A DNA stretch of 64,000 nucleotides from Thamnaconus septentrionalis (lineage: Eukaryota > Chordata > Actinopteri > Tetraodontiformes > Monacanthidae): the NCBI GenBank assembly GCA_009823395.1, contig CM020505.1, positions 7,679,129 through 7,743,128 on the forward strand. Reading direction: 5' to 3'. The notes under the pieces were generated by a model. That model was given only the letters and a program-made list of their open reading frames with translations. It had not been told where the DNA came from and made no database searches. Below, in pieces: positions 1 to 12,978 of the stretch (within the stretch, counting starts at the first letter, position 1; every line of letters begins with the position of its first letter). Both the position numbers and the translations under genes were made by a program.

Positions 1-578
1 GGTTTAATTCTCTTCCATTCTATTTGTGAGCTCTTGTGAAAGTTTTTCGCTGCAAGACTTTTGGCTTTCATTGATACAAACTCATGACCGACGCCAATGA
101 GGTTGGCAAATTATTCTCCCCTAATTTAGAGATGAAATTCCTCGTTAAACAGGATGTGCAGTGGAGAGTTCATTCCCAGCGTTCACACAGGCTGTATTTC
201 CCCCCTCCGCTCTTATTTTATTTGCATTGATAAACTCAGTTATTGAGCGTTACCAGACCCAGTACCTAGTATGTCCAATAATATACCTACTGTGTGGCAA
301 ACAGGTCCAGACTGACTATAGATTGTAAGAGCCAAGTGTTTAGTGTGTTGAGGGCTCTTAGAATACTGATGTAATGACATCCTTTCTTCCTTCCTTTCTT
401 GCCTCTTATCTTCCTTTTCTACCTTCCCTTATCCTTTCTTTTCCTTGGTTCCTCCCTGTTTGTCTCTTTTATGCCATTAAATATCCATCCATTGCTTTCT
501 TTTGTTTTGTTTTCCTATTTTTGCTCTTTGAAAACGTCCATTTGTCATTTTTTTCCTTCCGACTTGACTCACGTGCAG
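1..578. other. Unassigned sequence upstream of the first visible rufy2 exon
   Basis: No convincing exon is seen here. The stretch from about 380 to 560 is pyrimidine-rich on the plus strand and leads into the splice acceptor at 577-578, so it is most simply intron sequence of rufy2. Confidence 0.4.
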
Positions 579-2829
579 CGATAAGGACCTGCTCAGTCAG
601 ACGAGAACACTCGCCATGTCCTTTGTAAAGTGCGCCAGCACGGACACAGAGCACCAGTACAAGCTTGTGAAGGACATCTCCTTCTGAAGACAAGCGCTTT
701 GGCTTCAATGAAACGCACATTAATTTATGGGGTTTTTGTATGTCTAGAGAGAGCAGGTGGGGAATTTTTGTGTGAAAGTGGACAGCGTTGCTTTGTGCTT
801 CAGATACCAAGACACGGCCGTTATGGTGACGGCCGTCTGTCTGGCAGACCGCAGTCGAGTGTTTATGTTCTTTATTTCAATCCTCGTTAGACAACTTGTG
901 AAGTTTTACACAAAATATGCTTAAACATATAGAAAAAAACGTATGACTCATGCAGTAACAAGTCTATTTAAGGTAAATGCTTAGCTGGTTGTGCGCACAC
1001 AAGGGTGATGGCAACTTTGGCAGTCAGTTTGTGCCAAGTGTCAGTCTTATCGGTGCATCGTTGCTGTTCACGAGGAAAACTGGATACGTGTGTCGCAACA
1101 ACCAAGTTTTCTCATGTGACAATAAACAGAGACGCTGTTGAGCAGAGCAGGTCGCTTAGCAAAGAGTTCAAGGGTCCCTTGTCCATTAAGACTGGCCAAT
1201 CTCAAAGGGGACGCGAGGCGATGGAGGGATGGAGACTCCTCTGAACATCTGAATTTACCACACAGCAGAAACGGACAGCAGAGATTCGCCACAGATTGTG
1301 TATAAACTTAGGCTGCGTTCAGACTGCAGGCGAATCTGATTCAAATCAGATTCCTTCTCATCTCCGATTTTTAGGGCTAATTGTTCACACTGTTTTTAGC
1401 AAGTGTCCAAATTGGGATCTGGCTCTGTTCAGACTGAGCCACATTATTGACCCACCTGTAGGTTGCTCGGGTAGAGTTTGGTAGAGTGACGACACGGACA
1501 GTCAAAACCCATCGGTGTGTTTGGAGCTGTTCAGACTGAGACGCGTCAGTCCAAATGACAAAGTTGAAACTACCTGCGACGGTGGTTTCTATTCGTTTTG
1601 CAAAAATCGGATTTCATGTGATTTGTGACTGTTCAGACTACAAAAGAGCCATCTGGTTTCAATCTGGACGGGCTAGAAATTGGATTTTGGGCTAGCAATC
1701 TGAACGCGGCTTTATTACAGCCAGTGTCAGATCTCAGAAAACCATCAGAACCGAAAGGTTTTCCTTCTTCTAGAGCTTTTCTTTTGCTGCTTTTTAGCCT
1801 CCTGTCTTTGATTGGTTCCCAGTTTTCTCTGCATGTGCTGCACCTCTCGGCCTGCTCCGTCATTAATGCTGAGCAGCAGTTTGAGCCGTGACATTTCTTC
1901 CTTTCTATTTGGCCGCTAACCACATGACCATTTAATAGGCTTGAGCGTGGAATGATAGAACTGGCTCACCGCCTCTTGTGATCACTCACCTTGACAAAAA
2001 AAAAAAAAAGCCAAGTGAGGTCGAGCTGCGTCAAGGACTCACCTCCTTCCACCTGCTTTCACCAAACAGACAGAACTGAGCCGGACCAATCGGTGAGCAG
2101 CAGCTGCACGGCGGCGAGCTGTTTGTCGACTTTTGTGATCAGTGAGGGTGTAATCGCTCCGTCACGTTCCCAGTACTGTAAACCTCCTCCCACTTTGTAG
2201 ACTAAACTCTCCGATGGAAACAGCTGTTGTACACTCACATCTACCGTCTTTTACCACAGCGGTCAATAAAGTTTGATGTTTGGAAAGTGAGCCGTGTGGT
2301 CTGACTTTTTGCGCTCCTTGTGTGCGAGTGGCATCAGCAGCGCTCCGCGTGTGGATGCGTGTAAGACAGAGAGGGGGCGCTGCGTTTCGCTGGTGCTCTT
2401 GTTCTTTTCTCATGGCTTCACTCGCTTCCTGGCAGCTCTCCTTCATTCTTCATCATTATTTTGACTCATCATTTTCCCCCTCCCCCGCAGTTTATCGCTA
2501 TTGGGCGTTGAAAACGCCTCCGACGTCCCACCGCCCCACCACCTCCACCTCAGCTTTCTTTGAGTTACTTTGCCTCCCCATCCCTCCTCCCCTTGACCCC
2601 GCCCCCGCCCCCACCCCCTCCCCCACTCCCAGTTTTTTCTATCTATGGTCCTGAGTTTGTTCCTGGTTATAATGGTACAGATTACAGGAGGCCGAGCGGC
2701 ACCGCACCTCAGGCGAGGAGGGAACCCGACGCTTCAAATTGGAGTTTGCTTATAAGGCTGACAGCCTGCAGCGACAGATTGAGCACAAAGAGCGACAACT
2801 GTGAGTAAATCTCACGGAGGCTGCTGCAA

Positions 2830-2886
<57 letters not shown>

Positions 2887-4270
2887 TGAGACCAGTGGCA
2901 GTTTAGTGCTACGAACACCTTTCAACAGGAGGGTTTCTGAGGAGCCTCCAGTGTCCGTCTGACACGCTGACTGTTAGCTGTTAAAATCTAGCTGAGCATT
3001 ATTTATTGCTTTCGTCTGGTCTCGTGACATGGGCGCGTCCTCCCGCAGTCAGCAGCTGGAGACGGACCTGAAGATCGAGAGGGAGTGGAGGCAGACGTTA
3101 CAGAGCGACCTAGACAGGGAGAGGGGAACGGTGGCTCAGCTCAGCACGGAGGCCCTGCAGATCAAAATGCTGAAGCAGGTAAAGCCAGAGTCCACAGTCA
3201 TGCTTCATGACGTGCCTTCTTTGGGATTTATTGGATATGATTTTAATCAGACCCCTCGCCTTTTTGATTTTTGCCACCACAGGAGTTCCATCGTCTGCAG
3301 GATGAGAACGTTCAGCTGAAGACCATCTGTGAGGACCAGGAACAGGCTCTGGAGGAGTTGGGCTCCAAACTGAGCGAGTATGTACACTGTTGCCCATAAA
3401 TGTGGAATAAAAGGTTTTTTACTCATCTTTTATAGCACCAATCAGATATTGTACCATGATTCAATTCATCCACTTCTAACCGCTTACAGCATGGTCGGTG
3501 TAAGTGGTTCTAAAAGGTTTCAGGATGAAATTGTCTTTATCAAGCTTTTTATTTTTTCATCTGTTGAGATTACTTAGGGGCCAAGAAAGTGAAAACCTTA
3601 AAAACATGCAAATGTAAATTATTTAAAGCTCCAATAGAGGTAATATGTCTGTTAATCTGCCCTCGATCTGAAAACATCATATTTATCCTGCATAATATGG
3701 GACCTGCTAAAGCAGAATCAATTTCCTGTCTCTTTATATTCTTGAATATCCCCTCTAAAGACCAAAAAAGACACTCTCATATCCCAAATTAAGTATGGAA
3801 TTTTGAATAAGTATTTAAAAAAAAAAAAAAAAGTAGTAGAACATCTAAGTCGGACTTGATGCGATTTCCTTCCTTCTCCTCACACATTATCTTTTTGTAT
3901 GCAGATCCAAAATGAAGATCGAGGACATCAAGGAGGCCAATAAAGCCCTGCAGGTAGGCCATCAGTGAGCTGCAAACATGACCCAGCCGGGCATCGAACC
4001 CACAGCCTCCCAGTTTCAGGATGGCACTCTACCACTAGATCACTGAGTTTAGCTGTATTTGTTGTTGGGGTTTTTTTTGGGAGGAAAACACTGATGAGAG
4101 ACGCTCCTGCTTTCAGGGGGGTCAGGTTTGGTTGAAGGACAAGGACGCCAGCCACTGCAAGCTGTGCGAGAAGGAGTTCTCCATCTCCCGGCGAAAGGTC
4201 AGTGCTGATTCAGCCGACTCACACCCATAAAACCAGCGCCGCCAGCACTTCTCTAATTGCATTTCTGCCC

Positions 4271-4306
<36 letters not shown>

Positions 4307-4452
4307 AGCACCACTGCCGCAACTGCGGGGAGATTTTCTGCAACAGCTGCTCCGACAATGAGCTGCCGCTCCCCGCCTCGCCCAAGCCCGTCAGGGTGTG
4401 CGACACGTGCCACGCCCTCCTGCTCCAGCGCTGCTCCTCCAACCCCACGTGA
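579..4452 (+). CDS. rufy2: RUN and FYVE domain-containing protein 2, 3' part (7 exons in window)
   Basis: Rufy proteins are endosomal effectors that pair an N-terminal RUN domain and a coiled coil with a C-terminal FYVE finger that binds phosphatidylinositol 3-phosphate. The window starts inside the gene, so the RUN domain is missing. Exons read in frame: 579-624 (less certain), 2688-2800, 3049-3178, 3283-3377, 3905-3953, 4117-4197 and 4309-4452, with GT-AG borders and matching phases, giving about 218 codons. The first five encode a charged Glu/Gln/Leu-rich coiled coil. The last two encode the FYVE zinc finger: paired CxxC motifs (CKLC, CRNC, CNSC, CDTC) and the basic ligand motif RRKHHCRNCG. 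The protein ends SSNPT before TGA at 4450. Rufy1 and Rufy3 have similar ends; I chose rufy2 because hnrnph3, pbld and dna2 follow, as at human 10q21.3. Confidence 0.88.
1311..1711. mobile_element. Short non-autonomous DNA transposon (MITE), PIF/Harbinger-like
   Basis: About 400 bp with inverted ends. The left end reads GGCTGCGTTCAGACTG. The complement of the right end reads AGCCGCGTTCAGATTG. Both sides carry the trinucleotide TTA (1308-1310 and 1712-1714), the target duplication usual for PIF/Harbinger elements. Inside, GTTCAGACT recurs about every 100 bp (near 1317, 1428, 1529 and 1629). There is no coding capacity. It lies in the large rufy2 intron. The superfamily assignment is an inference from the 3-bp duplication. 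Confidence 0.65.
2831..2884. repeat. (AC)n microsatellite in rufy2 intron
   Basis: A pure dinucleotide tract of about 54 bp that begins 30 bp after the 5' splice site at 2801. Confidence 0.98.
3462..3490 (-). repeat. Possible short LINE 3'-tail fragment
   Basis: The segment matches, in reverse, the ending TAAGCGGTTAGAAGTGGATG typical of fish L2-type LINE tails. It is very short, so the call is weak. Confidence 0.3.
3977..4050 (-). repeat. tRNA-derived SINE fragment
   Basis: On the minus strand the segment holds an A-box-like TGATCTAGTGGTAGAGTGC and a perfect B-box GGTTCGATGCC about 30 nt apart, the spacing of a tRNA-type internal promoter. It sits in a rufy2 intron 24 bp after the splice donor at 3954. 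Such tRNA-like heads are common fish SINE remnants; a functional tRNA gene is less likely because the acceptor stem does not pair convincingly. Confidence 0.55.
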
Positions 4453-6164
4453 AGCACACACACACACACACACACACGGTCATATCCCCACCATCTCCCC
4501 CTCAGCCGCCTGCGCCAAAAAACTCGGAGCAACAAGCTTTTTGCCCGTAATTCCCACTTTCCAAACGAGGGACGTTGTCACGGCGGAACGCGTCACTTTT
4601 GCTGCTTTATTGTAAAAGAAAAACCCCCTCACCCTTTGTGTAGCAGTCAGAGGAAGTTCAGCCTGTTCGTCGATCAGGGCTCTCTGTCGTCATTACGTTT
4701 AGTTATACTGGTTTCACCATTTCTACTCTCAAAGTTTTGTTTTTTTGTATTTCTTTTTTTTTTATATATCACGATTTTAAACTGGGTGGTCAAGTTTTGC
4801 ACTGACATGAGCATCACACTGGCTCTGAAAGGGTTCGACCACATCAGTGTGACTTTTTTGTATTTGCCTTCACACACACACAAACACCCTGAGATCAGGT
4901 TGTTTTGTTTGTTATATATATGTATATATACATACGTATATATGTATGTATATATACATCTATGTGTATATAATGTATATATACATACATAAATATCCTG
5001 TTCATTGAAGTTTAAGGGGAAGAAGAGACAGTTTGGTTGTGTCAGGAGGAGCAACTTTACGGTCACTGCAGCAAATTGCACTCACATTTCACTCCACTGG
5101 GCTGTCATCAGGTTGAGGCCAAACACAACACAGCATACACTAGTGGCGGCCTCGTGCATCAGTATTGACCCCGAGCTCGTTCCTCTCAGGCAGTGTAGTA
5201 CCGCCGTTGGCATTTGCACAGACACAAAGATCAGTTCAGCAGGTCAGACCTCACTTTGGTAAAAGTTAAATGTCAACGTTATTTATTTATGTTTTATGAG
5301 CTCCGACTAATTTCCTGTTCCTAGAATGGTGGGTGCATGTGTCTCTCTGGTGGAGACCTGCTGCTCAGAGCCGTCTCTGTCAGAATATTCGCCAAGCTAA
5401 ACTCCAGGGTACGTTTGCCATCATTTCTGTTTGAGTGCGACACTGTGCGTGCGTCACTTTGCCAAATCCAAGCCCAGTACGTCTACAGAGAACCCTGCAG
5501 ACTTCTGTTTCCACTTTGCAGTGCCCAATGACTCAGAACGACTGTACTGCTGCACTTCCCCCCGTTTTCTGTTTTGTCTCGTTTTGTTTCTTTAAGTGTG
5601 ACAGATGACACTTGAACCACTTTGTGTGTTTGGTAGTTATTCTGCGACCTTACCTACACATGCCAATCCTGCACTGCTTGTGATGAAAGTATTTACAATG
5701 TGTCACAGACACACAAAATAGTTTTTTTTTGCAGACTGAAAGGTTACAGGTGGACCACACATCACTGCCTCTCCATTCCTGAGGGAAAGTCTTACAAACG
5801 CTGACATGTTTTGTATCAATCGATTGAGACCTTTTGTTGGGGGGGGGGGTTAATGCCTGTGATGATTTCATCTGTAGTGATTGCACATTTTGGTGAAGTA
5901 TTGAAATATAGTGTTTCACAGTTTTCAGTTCAGCGCTGATTTCAAATATTTAAAACCTGTAGCTGGTCCTGAAACATTTTCATTTTTTGTACAGCGTTTC
6001 TTACGACTGTCCCAGCTTTCAGTGGGATTGTACAGTGTTGAGAACATGTTGTGAATTCACAATGTTGATAATCACTGAGGCCTCTTTGTTTACAAAGGAA
6101 AGCCAATCTAAAAATTGTTGCCAACAATACAGTATGCTGCCTTGACTGGAAGTTTGTGATTAAA
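4453..6164 (+). other. rufy2: Probable rufy2 3' untranslated region
   Basis: There is no coding exon between the rufy2 stop codon and the end of the convergent hnrnph3 gene. The stretch holds small CA and TA tracts (4459-4476, 4914-4990). An ATTAAA hexamer at about 6159-6164 is the last candidate poly(A) signal before the hnrnph3 signal at 6299-6304. The extent is inferred. Confidence 0.5.
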
Positions 6165-6298
6165 AACTGAAGAAAAGTCTGTCATCGTTAGTCATTTCTA
6201 TTACGCATGTGGTTAAACTGTATATTCACAAACTTACATATTCATTCAGGTTCACTGAACTGTCAAGTCAAGCCACAGACAGAGAATTAAATATAAAA

Positions 6299-6304
6299 TT
6301 TATT
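6299..6304 (-). terminator. hnrnph3: Poly(A) signal of hnrnph3
   Basis: TTTATT on the plus strand is AATAAA on the minus strand, about 750 bp after the stop codon. It implies a 3' UTR from 7056 down to about 6280 and tail-to-tail convergence with rufy2. Confidence 0.55.
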
Positions 6305-7056
6305 AAGCAAAATGTACAACAGCTGCATAAGCCATCTGACAGCTCAAATATAGAGAATTTACTGTAATTCCTCTCTTTGAGAGTGGAATATAATATTTAA
6401 CTTTCAAATCCATAATGAACTATGAAGACATTCATAAAAAAACACACTGGCTCACATTTATCAAACATTTTCAAAGCTAGAAAGCCGATTTGAAATGCAC
6501 CTTGAAGGTTGAAGGTTGTAATGGCATGAAGTCTGACTAACAAACAGAAAAGTAATTTTTTTTTGCGGCCGGCGGGTGGGGGGCATTGTATAACTGTAAA
6601 ACTTTTTCCAAAAAGTTGATACCTTCACACTGCAACTGCACTGAACGCCATCTCCTGCCAACAGCGAAACATCACACAAAATAAAGTGCATCCTGATAAA
6701 TTGACGAGCAACTATTACAGATGGAAAAGATCTTTCAGTAGGGTTTCTCCTGACCAGACCTTCAGACACAGGACAAAAACAGCCCTGAAACATTTAGAAA
6801 ATGTCAGATTCAAATCTCAAAAATATTTAAAAGGAACTTTTCTCAAAATGCTCCAACATCTGCTGTTTAAAAAAAAGTGCTAATGATTACCAGGAGAAAC
6901 ATTAGAGGAGAGAACAGCTATGATACAAGTGACAGGATTCAGATCAGCTTTCAGCTTTCAGCTTCCAAACAGTACTTGGGGTGAATGTGGCCCGCTGGGG
7001 GAGTGGCCAATAAAGGGGAGAACATCAGGATGGATTGAAAGAGCAGGATGACATCA

Positions 7057-7802
7057 TCAGTATGCGCCTCGAAGCCCACTGTTTCGTGAGCTGCCGCTTC
7101 CTCCAGAGTTACTGTAGTATCCACCGCTGCCACCGCGACCTGGGAGGCAAGATGGTGTAAGAAAAACAACACTAACAAGCAGAGTAAATAATAATTAATG
7201 TCACTTAAACGAAACAACGACTCACTCATTTCTGCTGCTCCACTGGCTGTAGAGTTTAGAAACAGCTCAATATAGCGATGCTCTGGAAAGTCACAAACCA
7301 AACGGCGGTTAACAGCCGTTCTGAGAGCCACTGGGCCTCGTTTCTCAGGACAAGCGGGGCTGAAAGGGAGCGTTGGAGGACGTACGCATGTGGTTCTTGT
7401 CTTTGGACATGGCTGCTACGGCGTCTTCGTGACAGCGAAACTCCACGTCAGCTTCTCCGGTCGACTTGCCGTTCATTGCCACGTCAATGTGGATCCTCAG
7501 CGGGTTCAGGGGAGAGAAGAACTGCTCGCACAAATCACAACACAACACAGACGGCCGAGCCTATGAGTTCACTGTAAAAAGTGATGTTGAGCAACAGAGA
7601 GTCAGCTTGAACAAGGCAAGAGTAATCAATCATTTAATTATTAACTTTTATCCGCCATCGACTGACTTACTTTGGCAATGTCTCCCTCTGTGGCACGAAA
7701 TGGTAAACCCCTCATGTGGACAAAATGTCCACTGTGGAAGCCTGAACTACTGTCACTCTGACTGCTGTAACCATGGCCTCCCATCCCTGCCGAAAAAAAT
7801 AA

Positions 7803-7848
<46 letters not shown>

Positions 7849-10800
7849 CTGTGTACATATAACACAACAAGTCATCTATACATTAACACTTTCTTATTAT
7901 CCAACATGAAGTCCGTCAGAACCTGGTATCTTCATTTCCCTGACGAGAAATTCTATTTTCAGATCTAGCCAACACTTGATGCCGGGATCCCTGTTTGTTT
8001 TAAGCCTGAACTGAACCTGTGTGGACAGACAGTGATTTCTGGACTTTACCTCGTCCTCCTCGCTCTCCTCTGGCCCTGTCCTCAAACATGCCGTTGCCGA
8101 AGCAGTAGTTGCTGAAACCGTTGTAGCTGTCAAAGCCGCCGTAGCCTGAACAAAACACACACACGAGAGAGAGAGAGCGATGGAAGTGAGGCCGAGCGTA
8201 CAGGGAACGAGTTGCCGAATTACTGAAGCATCAGGTGTGAAGTATAAGTGAACCAGAGTGGGAAGCGTCAAATTGAAATGGGAACGATATTTATTGAGAG
8301 TGAAAGATTGAAAGATGATTGAGACGCCATCACCAATCTGTACACAACACCTACCATCGCTGAATGCATCGCACATTATGATCTCTAGTTATCACCTCAT
8401 ATTTTATACAGAAGTATTTGATTTGATTTTTTTTTGTCTTTTGTCTTGTCATTTTTCCTGTTTACTGGAGCGCAAACATTATACATTATATATATCCTAC
8501 ATATAATATGTATATATATCTTCTGTATCCAAATTTCTTTGTAGTTGCACTGCAACATTTGTCACTTAATGACTTGTTCTTATTTGTGTTTGTATAAAAA
8601 TCAATAAAAACTTGAATCATAAAAAAAAGTACAAAGTATAAGTTCCCAAACACAGACTGAAAAACCATAAATGTGTTTGAATTTGATCAAAGTCCAAGTT
8701 AAAGCCTGGAGATTTTGACTGAAAGGCTGTTCAAACAGAAGGTGACCAACACCAACCTTGCCTCCCACCTCCGTATCCGCCTCCACCTCTCATGGTGTCC
8801 ATCAGAGTTCCGCCGCGGCCTGGACCTGCAGTGAGGAAGCCTCCTCTGGGACCCGGCATCATGGGTCTGTCATAGGGCCCGGGCCTCTGGCCACCCATTC
8901 CCCTCCGGGGCACCTCGTAGTAGGCTCGGATCTCATTGCGACTGCTCTTGAAAATCTCTATGTACCTGCGGTGTGAGAGGCCAGCGTGGTGGAGCAGAGG
9001 AGAGGGTCACGGCGCAGCAATGGCTTGCTTCCGGTTGTCAGCATGTCAGTATTTACAAAGAGGGGGATAGACACACATGAGTCCTGCCCTGACAGTAGCT
9101 TTACCCTGAAACGGAGATTCAACATGGCTGACCTACATTGTGATTAACAGCTGGGCTTAGGGCGGCAATAAAGGACTTCTACACCAAAACTCATCTTAGG
9201 TGCCCACAATAACTATTTTAAGAAATTCTACTATGAGTTGAGGAATTTCAACTCAACCTTATCAATTAAAAATATTGAGCAATCTAGTCAGCGACAGATG
9301 TTGAAGTTAAATGACGCTTCCCTCATTTCATCAGCAATGTCATCAAAGTCATCCCACTTTTCACCCATAACCCCCTCCATATGCATTTCACATCAAGTGC
9401 ATTTCTAGCTTTGATTTAACATTGTTATTCTAGCAACCCAACCCTGTGTTACTGTAAAAGCAGAGAACAGAACCCATCCCAATAACACCACAACTCTGAT
9501 ATGTCACCCGCCAGTTACTGAAATAGAAGCCCAACCCAGTCCAGCCCGTCCCCTTTCCCATCTGTCCCACCTGTGCCCTATTCTTTCCTTGTGTTTCCCC
9601 AGAGCCTTTTCTGCTATCTCCTTTGAGGCAAACTGCACGAAGGCTTCCCCTGTGCTCCTCCCCTGGTAGTCCACTGGCAGAGTAATCCCATTTGGCACGA
9701 TTCTCAACCCTTCAACCCAAGCACACATAAATACATAGGTCGGTAGGTAGACTGATAGATCAGGTAAATAGCACAACAGCCGCTGCATCATTGGCTTTTT
9801 AGGAATAATGTGTCGGGGGCTGCGGGATCAATTGAGATCGGACCGCAGGTACAGCAGGGGCGTCTCAGGAAGTCGTTTCAACTATGGGTGAGTGATCTGA
9901 GGGTTTTAGAAGGTGGAAAACATAGACGTAGACCTTTGACCAAACAGATGCCAGAATATAGGATTATATCCCAAAGAGTCATTGCATAATCTTCAGGTCA
10001 GATCACCCGCCCCTAGTTCACACTTATACAGTGTCCAGTGGCAGACTGCAACCAATACTGGCCTGGAGTCAGCTACGGTGAGAAGTAAAGTAGGATAAAA
10101 TTATCATTATTGTTTTAAATGATGCAGGTGAAAACTTCTCCAAGGGACAAAAATATTCTAAATATGAAAGTTGATCTGGGATAATAGCTTTTCACAAAAA
10201 TCCAAAGTGTTCAATTTCTTATAGAAGGTAGGCGCAGAGCTCTGACCCCAGATCAGTGTCATGGCATTTTGTCCCTTCAACAAGACCAGCCCGGCTCATT
10301 CTACATTTAAAACATTAGGCAGGCACTTTGTTATCAAGGTCATTCACCAAAATTATGCTTTGTGAATAAAGATAACAGTAAATGAGAAGAAAACAACATT
10401 TTAACATATATAACAAGCACAAATGCCCTAACAGGATAAAGATGAATTTCACCTTGAGGTGAGACAAGCAGACAGAATTGCTACGAGCTAAAGGTAGCAC
10501 AGAATTATCGCTTTTCTTGCATTTAAAAGTAGGATGCACAAGTTGGAATTTTTCAGTTTTGTATATTTTGCAACTTTGCAATAACAATTAATTTAATTAA
10601 ATATAATAAGTTCAAAGTTGCCTGACTTCTGTGGAACTATTCATCTGCTATCCAAAATGATAAATGATGAAGTTGTATGATTATCATTATGCCAGTGGGA
10701 ATGTTTTATGTATTAAAGGTTGACTTTCCACTTACTTTCTAGTGATATATTTAAAGTCATACAAAATATGAATAAAAATACACATGCGTTGCATACTTCC

Positions 10801-12170
10801 TATTTAAAGTGGCACTGCCTAATGTGCCTGACTGTCTTGCATTGCAGAATAATGTGGCAACATAATAGGAACACACAATTTTACCATCAACCTCAGGCTA
10901 TAGGGTTGAAAATGTGAAGGGAGAAAAATGCTCCTGCTAGATAGCATTGCTGTGGCCACTCCCTCAGACTGACCTACTAATACAATAGTGGCAAACACCG
11001 AGTAGAGGGTTTAGAAAAAGAGCTAATACTAATATACCTGAGAAAAACTGAACTATTTCCTCCTTGCTGCATCCAAAAGGAAGACCTCTGAGTCTCAGCA
11101 TGCAGCCGCTGCAGCTGTCATAGTCAGCAGGTCCGCTGCGTTTCAGCACCCAGTCCATCTCGCTGCGGTTGGACTTGAACACTGAGGGAAACACACGCAA
11201 AGATGAACAGATGTGTAAAAATTCAGGATGTTCATTGAAGGAGATTTCTTAATTGGTTTATTGTTATTATTTTATTTTTACATTTATTATTAGCCTGTGG
11301 AAAAGGGTTACTGTTGAAATCTAAATCAGAAGGCTGCAAATGAAAAAAGAGGAAAATGTTTTTTAATTTACATTTTATTTATTTTGATGAGTTTTTTTTT
11401 ATTTATTTGAAATTCAATTTGCATGTGTGGAATATTAAGTTATTTATTGTATAGTATTAAGCTTTTGCTTGTTCCATATTCAGGTTGAAGCAAAACTTGT
11501 TTGGGTCCATATAAAAAGCTTCCCTGCTTTATTTGGAGGAAGATTGTTTTCAATAAATAAATATCAACGTTGGTCTGCAACTTTGTCTAAGTTTGAAATT
11601 TTGGCCCACTGTGTATTTGAGTTGGCTTAGTGTTTTCCACTTGTCATCATGCAAGGCGAATCAATATAGACCTCAACTGTTTTGCGCTCAAAGGAAAAAC
11701 AAGGGACGGTTATGCAAGTTGTACTTTAGGAGAATCAGCAATATTGTACTGGTTATTCAAGGAGAAGTCAGCAGATCCTGGGACAATAACATCACTTACC
11801 CTCTATGTACCTGTGTCCCATGTATTTACGGTCCTTGGAGAGGGCATTCTTAAAATCATCAGCAGTCTTCAGTTCAATAAACGCTTCTCCGCTGGGACGG
11901 CCTTCTTTCGAGTAGGTGAAACACACTCCATTCACCTTCCCAACAATGCTACAGTCTATTTAAAAGAAAGAAAAAAAAACAATCAAGATTTTTATTTTTT
12001 TTTTTCCCCACGAAGCAGAATTCATGATGTATAACATCAAGGTTGGTGCTGCTCTGTTTTTCTTGATGGTGCAGATTCCTACCGGAGAAGAAGCTGGCCA
12101 CCTCCTCCTGCGTGCAGGACCAGGGCAGCCCTCTGATCCGAACCACGTAACCCTCATCGTTGGGGGACAT
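7057..12170 (-). CDS. hnrnph3: Heterogeneous nuclear ribonucleoprotein H3, three-qRRM form (10 coding exons)
   Basis: HnRNP H/F proteins bind G-rich RNA with quasi-RRM domains and regulate splicing in the nucleus. Coding exons on the minus strand are 12170-12083, 11955-11800, 11181-11038, 9709-9571, 8965-8757, 8145-8050, 7786-7671, 7521-7386, 7282-7226 and 7139-7057. All phases agree and give 407 codons. qRRM1 (about residues 8-80) starts [11 protein letters not shown]. qRRM2 (about 100-178) holds [19 protein letters not shown]. qRRM3 (about 295-370) holds [16 protein letters not shown] Gly/Arg/Tyr-rich linker (about 185-290) and a short GGSGGYYS tail flank qRRM3. The start ATG lies in an exon with acceptor at 12176. 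Human HNRNPH3 begins at the equivalent of Met90 here. H1-type family members also have three domains; gene order favours hnrnph3. Confidence 0.9.
7806..7842. repeat. (AT)n microsatellite in hnrnph3 intron
   Basis: A TA tract just upstream, in transcript sense, of the acceptor for exon 7786-7671; only about 20 nt separate them. Confidence 0.95.
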
Positions 12171-12978
12171 CCTTACTGCCTCCGAGAGCACAACACAGCA
12201 GCCATACAGTCTTATTAAAAACACACAAGCAGTTCAAGCACGTCTGTCTGTACTCCACACGCCGAGCTTGCAGTCACTCTTGCATTCGGTCTTCGTGACA
12301 CCGATATGCTATAATCTATGTGACATTAGCAACTTGCTTTACAGGGGATTTTCTTTAATCAGTTGTCGTCTTTGCTCATTTCTGTGAGCAATGAAAAGAT
12401 GAGTACACCAAACTACTACTCGTTACATGGAATAATTGTAAATAAAAGCAAGGGAGGCGTGAAACAGAAAGCCTGAGGGGCACAGACGTGACTTGGATTT
12501 AATTTAACACGCATTCACTAATGTAACATTAGAAGTTAGTGGAGGCCACGGACGTGCAGAGGGCTACTGTTACTGTACGACACTTCCTACTTCTTTCTGC
12601 GTATTGTAGTACTCTGGGAAAAGTGGGTTTGCAACCTAGCTTAACTGCTTTTTCACAGAACCAAACAAGCAAAACAAAGGATTGCGTATTCGTTACCGGT
12701 TACTTCTTTGGTGTCGCAACAGGTTGATATGTCAGAGCTTAGACAGTGGAGGTAGCGAGTCAAGCGAATCATCATCAAGAAGCTACATAATAGCTCGACC
12801 GTTAGCACTCAGCAGGCTACTAGCCGTGGCTAAGTGTAGGACAATGCCAGCGGTCAAATGTACGAGGAAAATGTTGCATTCCCCGACTACCTGGTACTGG
12901 TCAGTGGGTGTGATTTGCGTTCCTCGGCATTAGTAGGATAATGGCCGGTTGAAGAATAGGCGGAAACGAGAGAATTAC

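Noticed and set aside
3977..4050. Functional tRNA gene on the minus strand
   Set aside because: A and B boxes are present but the acceptor stem does not pair well and the context fits a SINE remnant.
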